Positions 21,896 to 34,534 of a stretch of DNA of 64,000 nt are shown in pieces; the first letter of the stretch is position 1, and the number at the start of each line of letters is the position of its first letter. Both the position numbers and the translations under genes were made by a program. The notes under the pieces were generated by a model that was not told the origin of the DNA, made no database searches, and was given only the letters and a program-made list of their open reading frames with translations. This DNA comes from Castor canadensis (taxonomy: Eukaryota; Chordata; Mammalia; Rodentia; Castoridae), in assembly GCF_047511655.1 (NCBI RefSeq), contig NC_133403.1, positions 14,567,014 to 14,631,013 on the forward strand, written 5' to 3'.

Positions 21896-23160
21896 TTTGT
21901 TTTCTTGATGACTGCTAGTTGGGCTGGGGTGAGATGGAATCTTAGTGTAGTTTTGATTTGCATTTCATTTATGGATAAGGATGTTGAACATTGATGAATC
22001 TGATGTATTTATTCGCCATTTGTATTTCTTCTTCTGAGACTATTTGATTTATTCGATCACTTATTAATTGGATTATTTGTTCTTTTGGTGTTTAATTTTT
22101 TGAGCTCTTTGTATATTCTGGATATTAATTCTTCATGCACTGAATAGCTAGTGAAAATTTTCTTCCATTTTGTGGGTTGTCTCTTGATCCTGGTAATCAT
22201 TTCTTTTGATGTGCAGAAAGTTTAATTTGATGCAATCTCATTTGCCAATTGTTGATCCTATTTCCTGGGCAGGTGGAGTCCTAGTCAGAAAATAATTGCC
22301 CATGCCTGTATTTTCCAGACTCTTCCCTGTAAAAGTTTTAGTTTCAGATCTTACATTGAGATTTTTTATCTCTTTAGAGTTGATTTTTGTACAGGGTGAG
22401 AGATAGGGGTCTAGTTTCAGAGTTTGGCATGTAGGTAGCCAATTTATCAGCACTATTTGCTGAAGAGGCAGTTTTTGATTCAGATATGTCTTTAGTGCCA
22501 TTGTCAAAGATCAGATGGCTGTAGCTGTGTTTATTTCTGGATCTTCTTTGTGTCTGTTTTTGCACCAGTATCCTGCTGTTTTTGTTAATTTGGCTGTGGG
22601 GTATAATTTGATGAGTATTGTGATACTTTCAATGTTGCTCTTTTTACTTAGCATTGCTTTTGCTATTCAGTGTCTTTTGTGCTTCCATATGAATTTTAGG
22701 TTTGATTTTTCTATTTTTTCTGGAAATGACATTGATATGTACTCAGTAGTACAATTACTAAGTTGTATGGTAAATTTATTCTTTTAGTTTTATGAGAACT
22801 ATAACTTCCAAACTATAAATTTTAGAATAATCTTGTCTATGTCTATATAAAACCTTGTTAGGACATTGATAAGAATTATATTAAGCCTCTAGATCAAAGA
22901 TTAACATCTTTGCTGTGTTTGTGGCATGCCTCTTCCAATTATTTGGCTACAGAATGGCTGTAACCACTTTACATTTCCACCAACAATGTGTTAGTGATCC
23001 AGTTTCCTCACAGCTATTTGGTGTTATCACTATTTATTTTAGTAATTTTGATATATTCAGAGTAATATCTCATTATGCCTTTAATTTGAATTTTTTTAAT
23101 GGCTGATGAAGTTGAACATTTTTCATGTGTTCATTTGCCCTGTATATTTGAGGGGTTCTT

Positions 23161-23578
23161 TTGGCTATCCAGCAGTATTTTTTGAGAGATTGGTCACTTT
23201 ACCATGAGACTGAACTAGACTTAATGGGGGTGACTAAGAAGAGAAGGGTAATTTTCTCCTTTGTGACACGTAGACATTCAATTTGCACATATGAAAAAGT
23301 TCCTGTTGGTTACGAACAATGTACAAATGAAAATAAACATAGTACACATATGCTTGTTAAATAAGGCATGGTGGCTGAAGCGCCATTCAAAGTAGAATAA
23401 TTCCTAGAAGAAGCTGAATGTTAAGCCAGGATTTAAAAAAAGACACAAAGATGGATGAAGATGAAGTAGAAAAGAAGGGTACTTGCAAAAGCAAATGACA
23501 AATACATGAATCTAACTTCATTAGCTATCAGGAGTTTATAAAATGAAAAATCATGAATTTGGCTTCTGGTATTTCTTT
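23161..23578. other. Nothing recognised
   Basis: AT-rich spacer between L1 pieces and a SINE. Confidence 0.45.
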
Positions 23579-23664
23579 ACTTTTTTGGTGATATTGGTGT
23601 TTGAACTCAGGGCTTTGAACTTGCAAGGCAGGACCTCTACCACTTAAGTCATACCTTCAGCCCT
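23579..23664 (-). mobile_element. ID-like SINE, minus strand
   Basis: TGTTTGAACTCAGGGCTTTG, GCAAGGCAGGACCTCTACCA, CTTAAGTCATACCTTCAGCC. Confidence 0.85.
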
Positions 23665-23674
23665 AGGCTTCTTT

Positions 23675-23995
23675 TTTTCTAAAAAAACAATTTTATTAGC
23701 ATATAATAGTTGTACAGGGGGATACATTGTAACATTTACATATGTGCTTGCAATATATTTTAGTTAGATTCACTCCGTCCATCATTCTCCCTCATCCCCC
23801 TCCTCCTTCTTAGAACAATTTCAACAGGTTTCATTAATATATTTTCATATATGAATACAAAATACATCCACCATATTCACCTTCATTAACCTTTTCCTTA
23901 TGGCCACCCCCTTTCACTGGAACCCACTCCTAGAAAAGACCCATTTTACCCTTCTTTCCTTCATTTTAAGTGTATATTACATATTATTTTATTAC
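23675..23995 (-). mobile_element. Old L1 3' UTR, first half (interrupted)
   Basis: The text CATATAATAGTTGTACAGGG, TTAGTTAGATTCACTCCGTC and ATACAAAATACATCCACCAT recurs at 34535-34850 and 52170-52330, so this is a dispersed family. It breaks off where the large L1 begins. The missing continuation appears beyond that L1 at about 32060-32440. Confidence 0.6.
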
Positions 23996-26900
23996 TTTAA
24001 AAATTGTTTATACATTTATTCAGATGTGCATACATTGTTTGGGCTACCTTTCTCCCCTGCCCCCCACCTCATAACCCCCCCATCCCCTCGCTTCCAGTCA
24101 GAACCTGTTCTGCCTTCTTCTTTAATTTTGTTGAAGAGAAAACATAAGAAATAATAAGAAAGATATAGCATTTTTGCTAGCTTGAGATAAAGATGGCCAT
24201 ACAGGGAGATTCCTAGCATTGTTTCCATGCACATGTGTATTACAATCTGAATTGGTTCATCTTTTCCAGACCTCTTCACTACTTCCGGGTCACCTTCCCA
24301 TAGTGGCTTCTGCCAGTTTAAGATTACTTTATTCACTCCTCTACAGTGGGCACATCAACCACTTTTAAGGTTTAGGTTTCCTTCTGTTGTCCTATTCCTC
24401 CTGTATCCGATCCTCTTAGTGTGTGACCCATGTCTAATAATATTACTGCATTTGTTTGAGGAATAAAGTCCGCATATGAGGGAGAACATATGATTTTTGG
24501 CCTTCTGAGCCTGGCTAACTTTGCTTAAGATGTCGTTCTCCAGTTCCACCCATTTACTTGAGAATGACAAAATTTCATTCTTCTTTGAGGCTGAATAAAA
24601 TTCCATTGTGTATAAATACCACATTTTCTTGATCCATTCATGGGTAGTGGGGCATCTTGGCTGTTTCCATAACTTGGGTATTGTGAATAGTGCTGCAATA
24701 AACATGGGTGTGCAGGTGCCTCTGGAGTAACCTGAGTCTCATTCCTGTGGGTGTATCCTTAGGAGTGGTATTGCTGGATCACGTGGCAGATCTATGTTGA
24801 GTTTTTTAAGAAGCTTCCATATGGTTTTCCAAAGTGGTTGTATTGCTTACATTCCCACCAGCAGTGTATGGGGTTCCTTTTTCCCCACATCCTCACTGAC
24901 ATTCGTTGTTGGTGGTGTTTTTGATTATAGCTATTCTAACAGGAGTGAGGTGGAACTTTACTATGGTTTTGATTTGCATTTCCATATGGACAGGAATGAT
25001 GAGCATTTTTTCATGTGTTTTTTTTTTTTTGGCTATTTGGAATTCTTCCTTTGAAAAAAGTTCTGTTTAGTTCAGTTGCCCACTTCTTTATTGGTTCATT
25101 GATTTTGGGGGGAGTTTAGTTCTTTGAGCTCCCTGTATATTCTAGTTATTAGTTCTTTGTCTAATGTATAGCTGGTAAATGTTTTCTCCCACTCTGTTGG
25201 TGGTCTCTTCAGTTTAGAGACCTTTTTTTTGTTGTTGTGCAGAAGCTTTTTAACTTCATGTAGTTCCATTTGACCATTCTTTCTCTTAGGTGCTGGGCTG
25301 CTGGGGTTCTACTGAGGAATTCTTTGCCTATACTATTGCTTCCAGACTATTCCCTTATTTTTCCTGTGCTAACTTCAGAGTTTTGGGTTTGATATTAAAG
25401 TCCTTAATCTACTTTGAGTTGATAATAGTACAGGATAATAGACATGAACCTAGTTTCAGTTTTCTGCAGGAAGATAACCATTTTCCCAGCAATATTTGTT
25501 GAAGAGGCTGTCTATTCTCCATTATATGTTTTTGGCACCTTTGTAAAAAATAAGGTGGGCATAGCTGTATGGCTTCATATCTGGGTCCTCTATTCTGTTC
25601 CACTGGTCTTCATGTCTGTTTTTGTGCCAGTATCATTCTATTTTCATTGCTATGGCTCTGTAATATAGTTTGAAGTTGGGTATTGTGATACCTCCAGCAT
25701 TGCTCTTTTTGCAGAGTATTGTCTTGGCTATTCACGGTCTCTTGTGCTTCCAAATGAACTTTAGGTTATATTTTTTTATGAATGTCATTGGGATTTGAAT
25801 GGGAAATGTGTTGAACCTGTAGGTTGCTTTTGGTAGTATAACCATTTTTCTATGTTGATTCTACCAATCCATGAGCACGGGAGATCTTTCTATCTTCTAT
25901 AGTCTTCCTCAATCCCTTTTTTCAGGGGTTTTTAGTTTTTGTAGAGGTCATTCACCTCCTGTGGTAAGTTTACTTCTAGGTATTTGATTTTCTTGAGGCT
26001 ATTGTAAATGAAATTGTTTTCCTGTATTCTTTCTCAATTTGTTAATTGTTGGTGTGTAGAAAAGCTACTGTTTTTTTGTAAGTTGGTTTTGTATCTTGCT
26101 ACTTTGCTGAAGCTGTTTATGGTACATAAGAATTTTTGAGTAGAGTTTTTTATGTCTTTGAGGTACAGGAGCATGCTGTCTGCAAATAGGAAACTTTGAC
26201 AATTTTCTTACCTATTTGTATTCCTTTCATTACTTCTTGCCCAATTGCTCCGGCTAGGAATTCCAGGACTATGTTGAGTAGAAGTGGGGAGAGTGTGCAC
26301 CATTGTCTTGTTCCTGATTTTAGGGGAAATTGTTTCAGTATGATGTTGGCTATAGATTTGTCATATATAGCCTTTATATGTTGAGGTACACTCCTTCAAT
26401 TCCTAGTTTTCTTAAAGCTTTTATCATGAAGTGTGTTGAATCTTATCAAAGGCTTTTTCTGCATCTATTGAGATGATCAAGTGGTTTTTGTCTTTGCTTC
26501 TATTAATGTTCTGTATTACATTTATAGATTTGTGTATGTTGAACCACCCCTGCATCCCTGGGATGAAGCCAGCTTGGTCATGGTGAATGATCTTTCACCA
26601 TGATCTTTTTTATGTTTTTGGATTTGGTTTGCCATTATTTTATTGAGGATTTTTGCAATGATGTTCATTAAGGAGATTGGCCTATAGTTCTCCTTTTGGA
26701 AGTTCTTTGTCTGGTTTTAGGATGAGTGTAATACTGGCTTCATAGAATGAGTTAGGCAGTATTCCTTCCCTTTCTATTTTGTGGAAAAGTTTAAGGAGGG
26801 TTGGTTATTAGTTCTTCTTTTAAGGTCTGGTAGAATTCAGCAGAGAATCCATCATGTCCTGGACTTTTCTTTTTGGGAGACTCTTGATTGCTGCTTCAGT

Positions 26901-27244
26901 TTTATTTCATGTTATAGATCTGTTCAGGTGGTTAATATCTTTGTCCAATTTTGGATGGTCATAAATATCTGGAAATGTGTCCATTTCTTCAAGATTTTCA
27001 AACTTATTGTAATATAGGTTCTCAGAGTAGTTTCTGATGATTCTCTGGATTTCTTTGTTGTTTGTGGTTATCTCCCCTTTCTCGTTTCTGATTTTATTGA
27101 TTTGTGTCTTTTCCCTCCTTATTTTAGTCAGATTTGCGAGGGGCTTGTTAATCTTGTTTATTTTTTCAAAGAACCAGTTTTTTTGTTTCATTGATTCCTT
27201 GTATGGTTTTTTTGGTCTCTATTTCATTAAATTTGGCCCTTATT

Positions 27245-27655
27245 TTTTTAAAAAAATATTTATTTATTTATTCACATGTGCATACATTTTTGGGGCCATT
27301 TCTCCCCCTTGCTCCTCATCCCCTCTCTCTCTTCCTAATCCCTCTCGCTTCCAGGCAGAAACTGTTCTGCCCTGTCCTCCAATTTGTTGAAGAGAAGACA
27401 TAAGCAATAATAAGAAAGACAAAGCGTTTTTTCTAGTTGAGATAAGGATAGCTATACAGAAAGATTCCTAGCATTGCTTCCATGCACAAGTGTGTTACAA
27501 CCCAAGTTGATTTATTGCTACCTGACCTTTTCACTAATTCCTGATCCTCTTCTCATATTGACATGAGACACTTTCATGTTTTGGGTTTCCTACTTATCCC
27601 CATACTTTCTGTATGTGCTCTCTCTTTAGCATGTGACCCAAGTCCTACAACATTG
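27245..27655 (-). mobile_element. L1 3' UTR fragment nested in L1 ORF2
   Basis: A separate L1 3' end (CACATGTGCATACATTTTTG, GGCAGAAACTGTTCTGCCCT, GAGATAAGGATAGCTATACA) interrupts ORF2 text, which resumes at about 27660. A short TTATTT-like repeat is at both edges. It has the same orientation as its host. Confidence 0.8.
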
Positions 27656-27866
27656 CTGTATTATTTCTCTCTTTCTGCTTGTTTTTGGTTGTTCTTGTTT
27701 TTCTAGGAGTTTGAGGTGTAGCATTAGGTCATTTATTTGAGATCTTTCTGTCCTTTTAATATAGTTTATAGCCTATAAACTATAAACTTCCATCTTAGGA
27801 CTGCCTTTGCTATGTCCCATAGTTTCTGTAGGTCATGTTTTCATTTTCATTAACTTCCAGGAAACT

Positions 27867-27985
27867 TTTTTAAAAAAAATTTTATTATTCATATGTGCAT
27901 ACAAGGCTTGGGTCATTTCTCCCCCCTGCCCCCACCCCCTCCCTTACCACCCACTCAGCCCCCTCCCTCTCCCTCCACCCCCTCT
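27867..27985 (-). mobile_element. Very short young L1 3' end nested in L1
   Basis: About 110 bp of the youngest L1 3' end (ATACAAGGCTTGGGTCATTT, then CT-rich). It is flanked by CCAGGAAACTTTT-like duplications at 27857-27869 and 27986-27998. This is a severely 5'-truncated retrotransposition. Confidence 0.88.
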
Positions 27986-30900
27986 CCAGGAACCTTTTAA
28001 TTTCCTCTTTTATTTCACCTAGAACCCACTGATCATTGAGCAACGTGTTATTCAGCTTCCAATTATTTGTGTATTTTCTGGTGTTGTTTTTGTTGTTGAG
28101 TTCTAGTTTTAATGCATTGTGATCAGATAGAATGCAAGATCGATAGAATAGGATTATTTCTATTTTCCTATATTTTCTGAAGCTTGCTTTGTGCCCTAAG
28201 ATATGATCAATTTTGGAGAAAGTTCAATGGGCTGCTGAGCAGAATGTATATTGTGTGGATGTTGGATGAAAAATTCTGTAGACGTCAGTGAGGTCTATTT
28301 GATCTGTGGGGTGATTTAGTCCTAGCATTTCTTTATTGATTTTTTGTTTGTATGACCTATCTATTGATGATAGAGTGGTATTAAAGTCTCCCACCACCAC
28401 TGTGTTGGAGTCTAAATGTGCTTTTAAGTCTTTTAGAGTATGTTTGATGAAATTGGGTGTACTGACATTGGCTGCACATAGGTTGATAATTGAGATTTCC
28501 TTTTGGTGTATTTCACCTTTTATTACTATGAAGTGTCCTTCTTTATCTCCTTTGATCAATGTAGGTTTGAAGTCTACTTTGTCTGATGTAACTATTGCTA
28601 CTCCTGTCTGTTTTGGGGCCCCATTGGCTTGGTAAATCTTCTTCCAGCCTTTCATCCTAAGCCAGTGTTTGTTTCTGTCAATGAGATGGGTCTTTTATAA
28701 ACAACAGATCGCTGAATCTTCATTTTTAATCCAGTTTGCCGAATACTGTTTTTTCATGGGGGAGTTGAGTCCATTGACATTCAGTGTTAATATTGATAGG
28801 TATGTGGTGATTCCTGCCATTTAGTTTTTTTTGTTGTTTAAGGGTTTGATTGTGTGCAGCTGAATCAATGCTACTCTCTGATTCCTTGTCTTTTCTTCTC
28901 TTGTGGTTTGGTGCTGCCTGTCTTCTAATGGTTTTGTTTGCTTTCATCTTATGTGTGCAGAATTCCTTGGAGAATCTTTTGTAGTGGCAGCTTGGTGGTC
29001 ATATATTGCTTTAGTTTCTGCTTATTGTGAAGATTTTTATTGCACCATTTATTTGAATGATAGTTTTTCTGGGTAGAGTATCCTAGGGCTAAATTTATTT
29101 TCATTCAGTGCCCAAAATTCCTCACTGCATGCCCTTCTTGTTTTTAAGGTTTCCTTTGAGAAATATGCTGTGGTTTTGATGGATTTACCTTTATATGTTG
29201 TTTGTTTTTTCTCTCTTATAGTGTTCAGTATTCCTTCTCTGCTCTCTGTGCTTGTTATTTAATGATAATATGTTGTGGGGTAGTTCTGTTTTGCTCAAGT
29301 CTGTTTGGTGTCCTGGAGGCTTCCTGTACCTGAATAGGCAAAACTTTCTTAGATTTGGGAAATTTTCTGCTATTATTTCATTGAATATATTATGAATCCC
29401 TTTTGCTTCCACCTCTTCTCCTTCTTCAATATCTGTGATTCTCAGGTTTGGTCTTTTAATGGAGTTGGTGAGTTCTTCCATATTCCTCTCACAGACCTTG
29501 AGTTTTTAAACTAAGGTTTCTTCAGTTTTTTCTTTAATTTCTATTTTATCTTTGAGTTCTGAGATTCTGTCTTCCATTTGTTCTAGTCTGCTGGAGTGGC
29601 CTTCCACTCTGTTTTGTGTTTCTGTTTGATTCTTTTTTCTGAGGTTTTGCATATCTTTGGTCACCTCCTTTTTAATATTTTTTAAATTTTCACCTTTAAT
29701 TTATTTATCTCTCTTATTAGTGTCTTGTTTCAGTTTGGTGTTTGCTTAGGTTGACTCTGAGTTCATTTATTTTTGTGTCTTCTCATGCTCTTTATTTTTG
29801 GTGTCTTGAAATTTCTTGAGTGCATTTTGTACATTTTTGTTAACCATGTCTAGTATCTTCTCCATGAAATTCTCAGTGATATTTCACAAGATTTCTTCTT
29901 TGAGGGTGTTTTTGTGGGCATTGCTGGGTTTCTTAGTGTCATTTATCATTGTTTTGTTGAGGTCTGGAACTGGGTATCCATTTTCTTCATTTCCCTCTGA
30001 ATCCTGTATTGAATTATTTTTTTGAGGAGAGTGGTTTCCATCCCTTCTTCTTTCCATTGCTCCACTGGTGCTGTTCAACTATGTTCTTGGTAGGCTAGTT
30101 GGTGTTTTTAATTTCCTGTTTTCTTTCCCTTGATTTAATTTTTGTGTTGTGATTGTCTTGGTTTTTTGCTAGGTTGGTGTGCTATTTCTGTCCCTGTCTG
30201 GAGATGTAATTTTGCAATAACTAATTCACAGCTTCTATGCCTGACCAGTTGTTTATACATTATATAGAAGACTCCCTGGTGCTATTATCTATAAACAGTG
30301 GGAGTTGGTGGTTAATGTTTGTTAGGCTAGCTATAGAAATTTGGGGAGTTGCATAGGGTGGCACTAAAAGGGGAGGCAAGAATTGGGGTGGGTGAGTGGG
30401 AGAAGTGATGTGGGGGCTGCTGGTTTTTGTGGTCCTGTGTGTGTTTGGGTGTATTTCTATTGTTGTAGTGTAGGGTGCTTGTGTTAGGGATTGCAGGTGG
30501 TTGGGGCTGTGTAAAGGTGGTATAGTAGGTTGGTTAGCAGGTGGTGAGTGTGTAGGAGGGAGGGGTAGTGTGCCGACATTTTGGGGTAGGATGAAAGGGG
30601 GTGGTGAATGCATGGGGAGAGAATGGATGAAAGGGGCAGAAAGAGTAGTTGGAAAGGAGAACAATGTATTGCAGCATAGGAGAAGGAAGGAAAGTTAAGG
30701 GGGTGAGAATAGGGATGAGAAGATAGTGATGGTGAAGTTGATAATACAGAAAGAAAAAAGGAAATAGGAATAAAAATAAAAATAAAAAACCCACAATAAT
30801 GCAACAAACAAACAAAACAGAAAAAACCACAAGAAAAAAACGAAGTTCAGGAACAATAGAATTTTAGTCTTAGTTTAAGTTCTGGAGTTATTCCTCCAGC

Positions 30901-31011
30901 ATCCAGTCCTGGTATTGGCATATAAGCAGAAGCTCTGCTGTGGTCTCACCAGGTGACTGGCTTGTGAGTAGTGTTTTGTTCTTCTGCCCACCAGTTTAAT
31001 TGAAATTGTGG

Positions 31012-31087
31012 GGTTGGTGGAGTGGTTCAAGTGGTAGAGCACCTGCCTAGCAAGCATGAGACCCTGAGTTCAAACCCTAATACTGCC
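31012..31087 (+). mobile_element. ID-like SINE inside L1 5' UTR
   Basis: GGTTCAAGTGGTAGAGCACC, TGCCTAGCAAGCATGAGACC, CTGAGTTCAAACCCTAATAC. One of the best-preserved SINE copies in the window. It lies antisense to its L1 host. Confidence 0.93.
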
Positions 31088-32059
31088 AATAAAAAAATTG
31101 TAAAAAATTGTGAGGTGAGGTATATTTGCCAGATCATGCAGAGTGGTCAGAGTTGTTTTCCCCAGCCAACAGCTGTGTTATCCTTCAGCTGCAGCTGTTT
31201 GGTCATTTCCTCCCCCAGTGATGTGGGACAGTTCAGTTTTGAATGCTGCCTTCTGGTTCAGGAGATCAGCTCTGCCATCCACTACCTGCCCTGCTTTGGG
31301 AGGTGGCTTGTTGCCCTCCCTTGCTCTCAGCCTTTCTTGTGTTTATTTACTGAGAGTTCAGGGCTGAGAGTTTAGTTCTTTACCCCTCCTCTACTTTCTC
31401 CAGGGCAGGTTCAGTGTTTCATTCACAACCCTTTGCTCTCTCTGTGTTTTATTACAGTTTGCTCTTTGTTTTTGTTTGTTTCAGTTTTGTTTGTTGGGGG
31501 TGGGTTCATTCTGCCCAGGGACTGCACTGGTTTATCTTCCTGGGGGGTGGGTAGGGTTGTCCCATGTGGTCTGTGGTGTGCACCTGTTCGTTCTGCCAAT
31601 TAACACACAGGCAGGGTTGGAGCCAGCAGTGGAGGTGGGGAGAAATGGCACCAACTTTTCTCAGTACTGTGCAGTGTAGGGAGGCTTTCCATGGGCTAGG
31701 ATGTTGTAGAATTTGATTCTGGTTGATGCGCTGTTTCTGCTTGATGAGGTAAGAAGAGGAGGAAGAAGGAAAAAAAAGAGTGAGAAATTGTTGTGATGGA
31801 GGAGGGTTTCCCTGGGGCTGGATCTGCCTTGCTGGTTGTGCCACGGGTCACAGCATTTAGGTGCAATTAAAGGCTGACCCTAGGGTCAGCCTTTGAGTTT
31901 TTTTCTGCGCCTAATGTGATGGCAGTTATTATTCTGGCTAGAAGTAGTCAGAATTACCCAGGTGTGGCTCCAGTGTCTCAGGGAGGTTTTCGGAGTCATG
32001 GAGCTAAGACTTTCTGCTTTAGTACTCTAGTCACCATCTTGGTTCTCCTTAAGTTGATT

Positions 32060-32440
32060 TGTATTTTTGATTAATATTGATAGCCCAAGCAGATTTCACT
32101 TTGGTGTTTCAGGCCTGAATATATCATGCTTCAATCCCATTAACTTCCGCATTACTTACTGTTTCTCTATCACCATGCTCCCCTAATATTCAACAGTTTG
32201 CAGTGTGGTACCTTATATTGTATTCATTTAGAGATGGGTTGTTTCAATATTTTTCATTCTGTAACATTTTCTTTCCCTCTCTGCCTCCTGTAGTCCTCTT
32301 AGACAGACTCACTGATACAATTTTGTTCTCTCTATCAATATATATATATAGGATCGTATATGTATTTATATATACATTTAACTTATAGGTCTTCCTTCCA
32401 TGTATGAGGGAAAACATGAAATCTATGCTTATCACAGTGA
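32060..32440 (-). mobile_element. Old L1 3' UTR, second half
   Basis: TCACTTTGGTGTTTCAGGCC, GCTCCCCTAATATTCAACAG and TCCTCTTAGACAGACTCACT parallel 34870-35130, which is the direct continuation of the 34535 copy. It is therefore the other half of 23675-23995, split by the 8-kb L1. Confidence 0.6.
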
Positions 32441-33544
32441 CTGGCATTCAATATATATCTGTTGTAATGAAATTAAATAGTCCATGTTTCTGTGAGGGCC
32501 AGAAATCCATACATAACACTGATTTTCAAACCCAAAATGATTTTATTTTAAACATTTACTGAATTTAAGTTGTCTTAAATTCTTTTACTTTTTAAAAGTT
32601 ACCTTGATTTCTGAATCATAGAAAAGTACATCAATCTGTACATACATGTGTATATACATATGTACACATGTATATAAATCAGATACATGCTAATATCTGA
32701 ACTATACCTATGAAATTAATTTCAATTTAGATCAACCATTTCATCTTTTTACAATAAACTTAACTTGCTCATGAATATCATTAATTCATCTAAAGTCAGG
32801 AATATAACCTGTAGTAGGACTGGAATATAAAGGTGGAATGATCAGAGCCAACACTAACCCATAGTAGGTGTCTTGGGATAAATTAACAAAAAACCCCCCA
32901 CTTTCTGAGTGGATGCAGCAATTCCTGAATTGACATTGCTTGGTGATCAGAGTCTGGGCAAGAGTTCAGCTCCCGCTCTAGGTGCCCTGGGACAGGGCAT
33001 GACTTACACATAGGTGGCTGTCTTGGAGGATGAGGCTCAGTGGTTGTGCGAACAGATAATGGAGAACTGGTCACACTTGTGTAGCTCCATTCCTTGCTGT
33101 AGGCCTTATTTGATTCATCTGGATGAGTTTTGTCAAAGCAGGTCTTTTCTTGTCATTGCTTTTGAAGGATTGACTGAAGAGGGACCTCCCTGGTAGAAGA
33201 TACTGTTACTGGAAAGCTGAATTGGCTGCAACTTCAATTCACAAATAATGAAAGTAAGATTTCTGAGGAAAAGAAAAGAAGGTTTATTATTCATGAAAGA
33301 GGAAGACAGGGAGAGTCAACCCCAAATCTCTGTTGTTTCCAAGAGAAAATGTCTACTTTTTAAAGGGGAGTTCAGGTGCTCAGCTTGACTACATGACAAA
33401 ATGTGTGTCCCAGAATGGGTGCTGACCTTGATTCTCCAGGTGTTTGGCCCCACATGTCTGAAGCTGTATGTCTGTGCTGACAGGTTTATTTCTCTGGTGG
33501 TAAGACCAGATGAAGACTGTCTGATTTAATTGAAGAGTAAAGAT
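32441..33544. other. Intergenic, nothing recognised
   Basis: A short alternating ATGTAC/TATA patch at 32635-32680. No gene or assigned repeat. Confidence 0.5.
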
Positions 33545-33741
33545 TTTTTTTGTGGGACTGGGACTTGAACTCTTGACTTTGTGTTTGCAAAGCAGGTACC
33601 TGAGCCACACTCCAGTCCATTTTGCTATGGTTATTTTGGAGATGGGGTCTTATGAACTATTTGCCCAGGCTGGCCTCAAATCGAAATCCTCCTGATCTCA
33701 GCCTTCCAAATAACTGGCTAGAGTAAAGGTTTTTTTTTTAA
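33545..33741 (-). mobile_element. Composite SINE (ID-like plus 7SL/B1-like), minus strand
   Basis: The antisense ID-like part is GGGACTTGAACTCTTGACTT...CAAAGCAGGTACCTGAGCCA. The antisense B1-like part is GGAGATGGGGTCTTATGAAC, GCCCAGGCTGGCCTCAAATC, GATCTCAGCCTTCCAAATAA. An oligo-T follows. It shares the architecture of 42762-42985 and 44378-44595. Confidence 0.85.
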
Positions 33742-34086
33742 ACCCTGGTCTCTCTAGCATGTAGATAAAGAGGAAAAAAGTGCCAGTTTAATTAACAGTA
33801 GAGTTAAAATTGGTCAGCATGGAAGCTGGCTACACCAAATTTTTCCCTTTTGTAGTTCCTGTTATATTTTCCCCACTGTCAATTTATTCCTCCATTTCTG
33901 GAAAAGAGGCACTGCAAGCATCTAACTCTTTCCTGTCTTTAGTTAATTTGTGGGGCCAAGAAAGGAGTCAGTGCTCCTCAGCAAAAGCAGCTTTTAATCC
34001 CCTGTTACAATAGTTTCCACATTCAAGTGTGAGGATGGCTGTGCTCCCCTGTGGCAGCCTCTAAATGGTCTTTCAAATCTTAATCT

Positions 34087-34166
34087 GAGCTGGTGGAGTG
34101 GCTTAAGTGGTAGAGTGCCTGCCTAGCAAGTGGGAGGCCTTGAGTTCAAACACCAGTGCCACCAAA
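34087..34166 (+). mobile_element. ID-like SINE
   Basis: GAGCTGGTGGAGTGGCTTAA, GAGTGCCTGCCTAGCAAGTG, CTTGAGTTCAAACACCAGTG. Confidence 0.9.
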
Positions 34167-34534
34167 CCAAATCTTAATCTGAGGAACTAATTCTTATTTC
34201 TTAGAAATTTGCCATCGATCTGTTTGGGTGAGGTTTACAATTTTCCTTTCTCAACCATCACCAACTTTCACATGAGTTTGGCAAAATCTGTGTTCAAGAA
34301 GTGAAGCAAATTCAGATTTTGTGAACATTTTTCCATTGGCTAAGTGGGAAAAAAGTTTTATCTTCTCATCAAAACCTATCCACCAGCAGATCAACTCCTT
34401 CTCTCAGAGCCTCAGATTGTTCACTTGCTCTGAAATCTCCCAACTGCTCCTTTGCCTGGGTTGGTGGCACTGGACCCCCAACATGGGAGCCCAGTTCCAC
34501 ACCTTTAAGGCTGGCTCACTAGTGCTGGTTTTTG

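Larger units (their letters stand above)
21058..23160 (-). mobile_element. Old L1, ORF2 3' half, minus strand, internally repeated
   Basis: Minus-strand reading gives [20 protein letters not shown]...PTTDEWIEK (21093-21374) and, further 5', TPPAQEIGSTIGK and LNQKLPLQQIVLINWLPTCQ (22238-22507), all L1 ORF2. The part at 22900-23160 repeats the ORF2 C-terminal text and is a second, separate L1 piece in the same orientation. The copy carries a TA/CA repeat (21140-21250), a long TCTTC tract and a SINE. Confidence 0.8.
24000..32050 (-). mobile_element. Nearly full-length L1 (about 7.5 kb without inserts)
   Basis: Read on the minus strand: a 5' UTR (about 32050-30080) starting AAGGAGAACCAAGATGGTGA. 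Then ORF1 (about 30080-29190), with coiled-coil-like text followed by the RNA-binding text IEEGEEVEAKGIHNIFNEII and ENFPNL. Then ORF2: the endonuclease at 28947-28224 (GVAIVTSDKVDFKPTLI, VVVGDFNTTLSSIDRSYKQK), the pre-reverse-transcriptase region (27191-26907, KINKINKPLANLTKIRREKT), the RT region with FADSMLLY near 26190-26165, and the C-terminus (24705-24355, [20 protein letters not shown]). A 3' UTR of the TGCATACATTGTTTGGGC type follows. Both ORFs are interrupted many times. The RT motif FADD reads FADS. Two L1 pieces and a SINE have inserted into it. Confidence 0.9.

Noticed and set aside
21439-21963. Long Ser/Leu/Phe-rich and Arg/Glu-rich open frames on both strands
   Set aside because: They are translations of the TCTTC/CT microsatellite, open in all frames because the repeat lacks stops.
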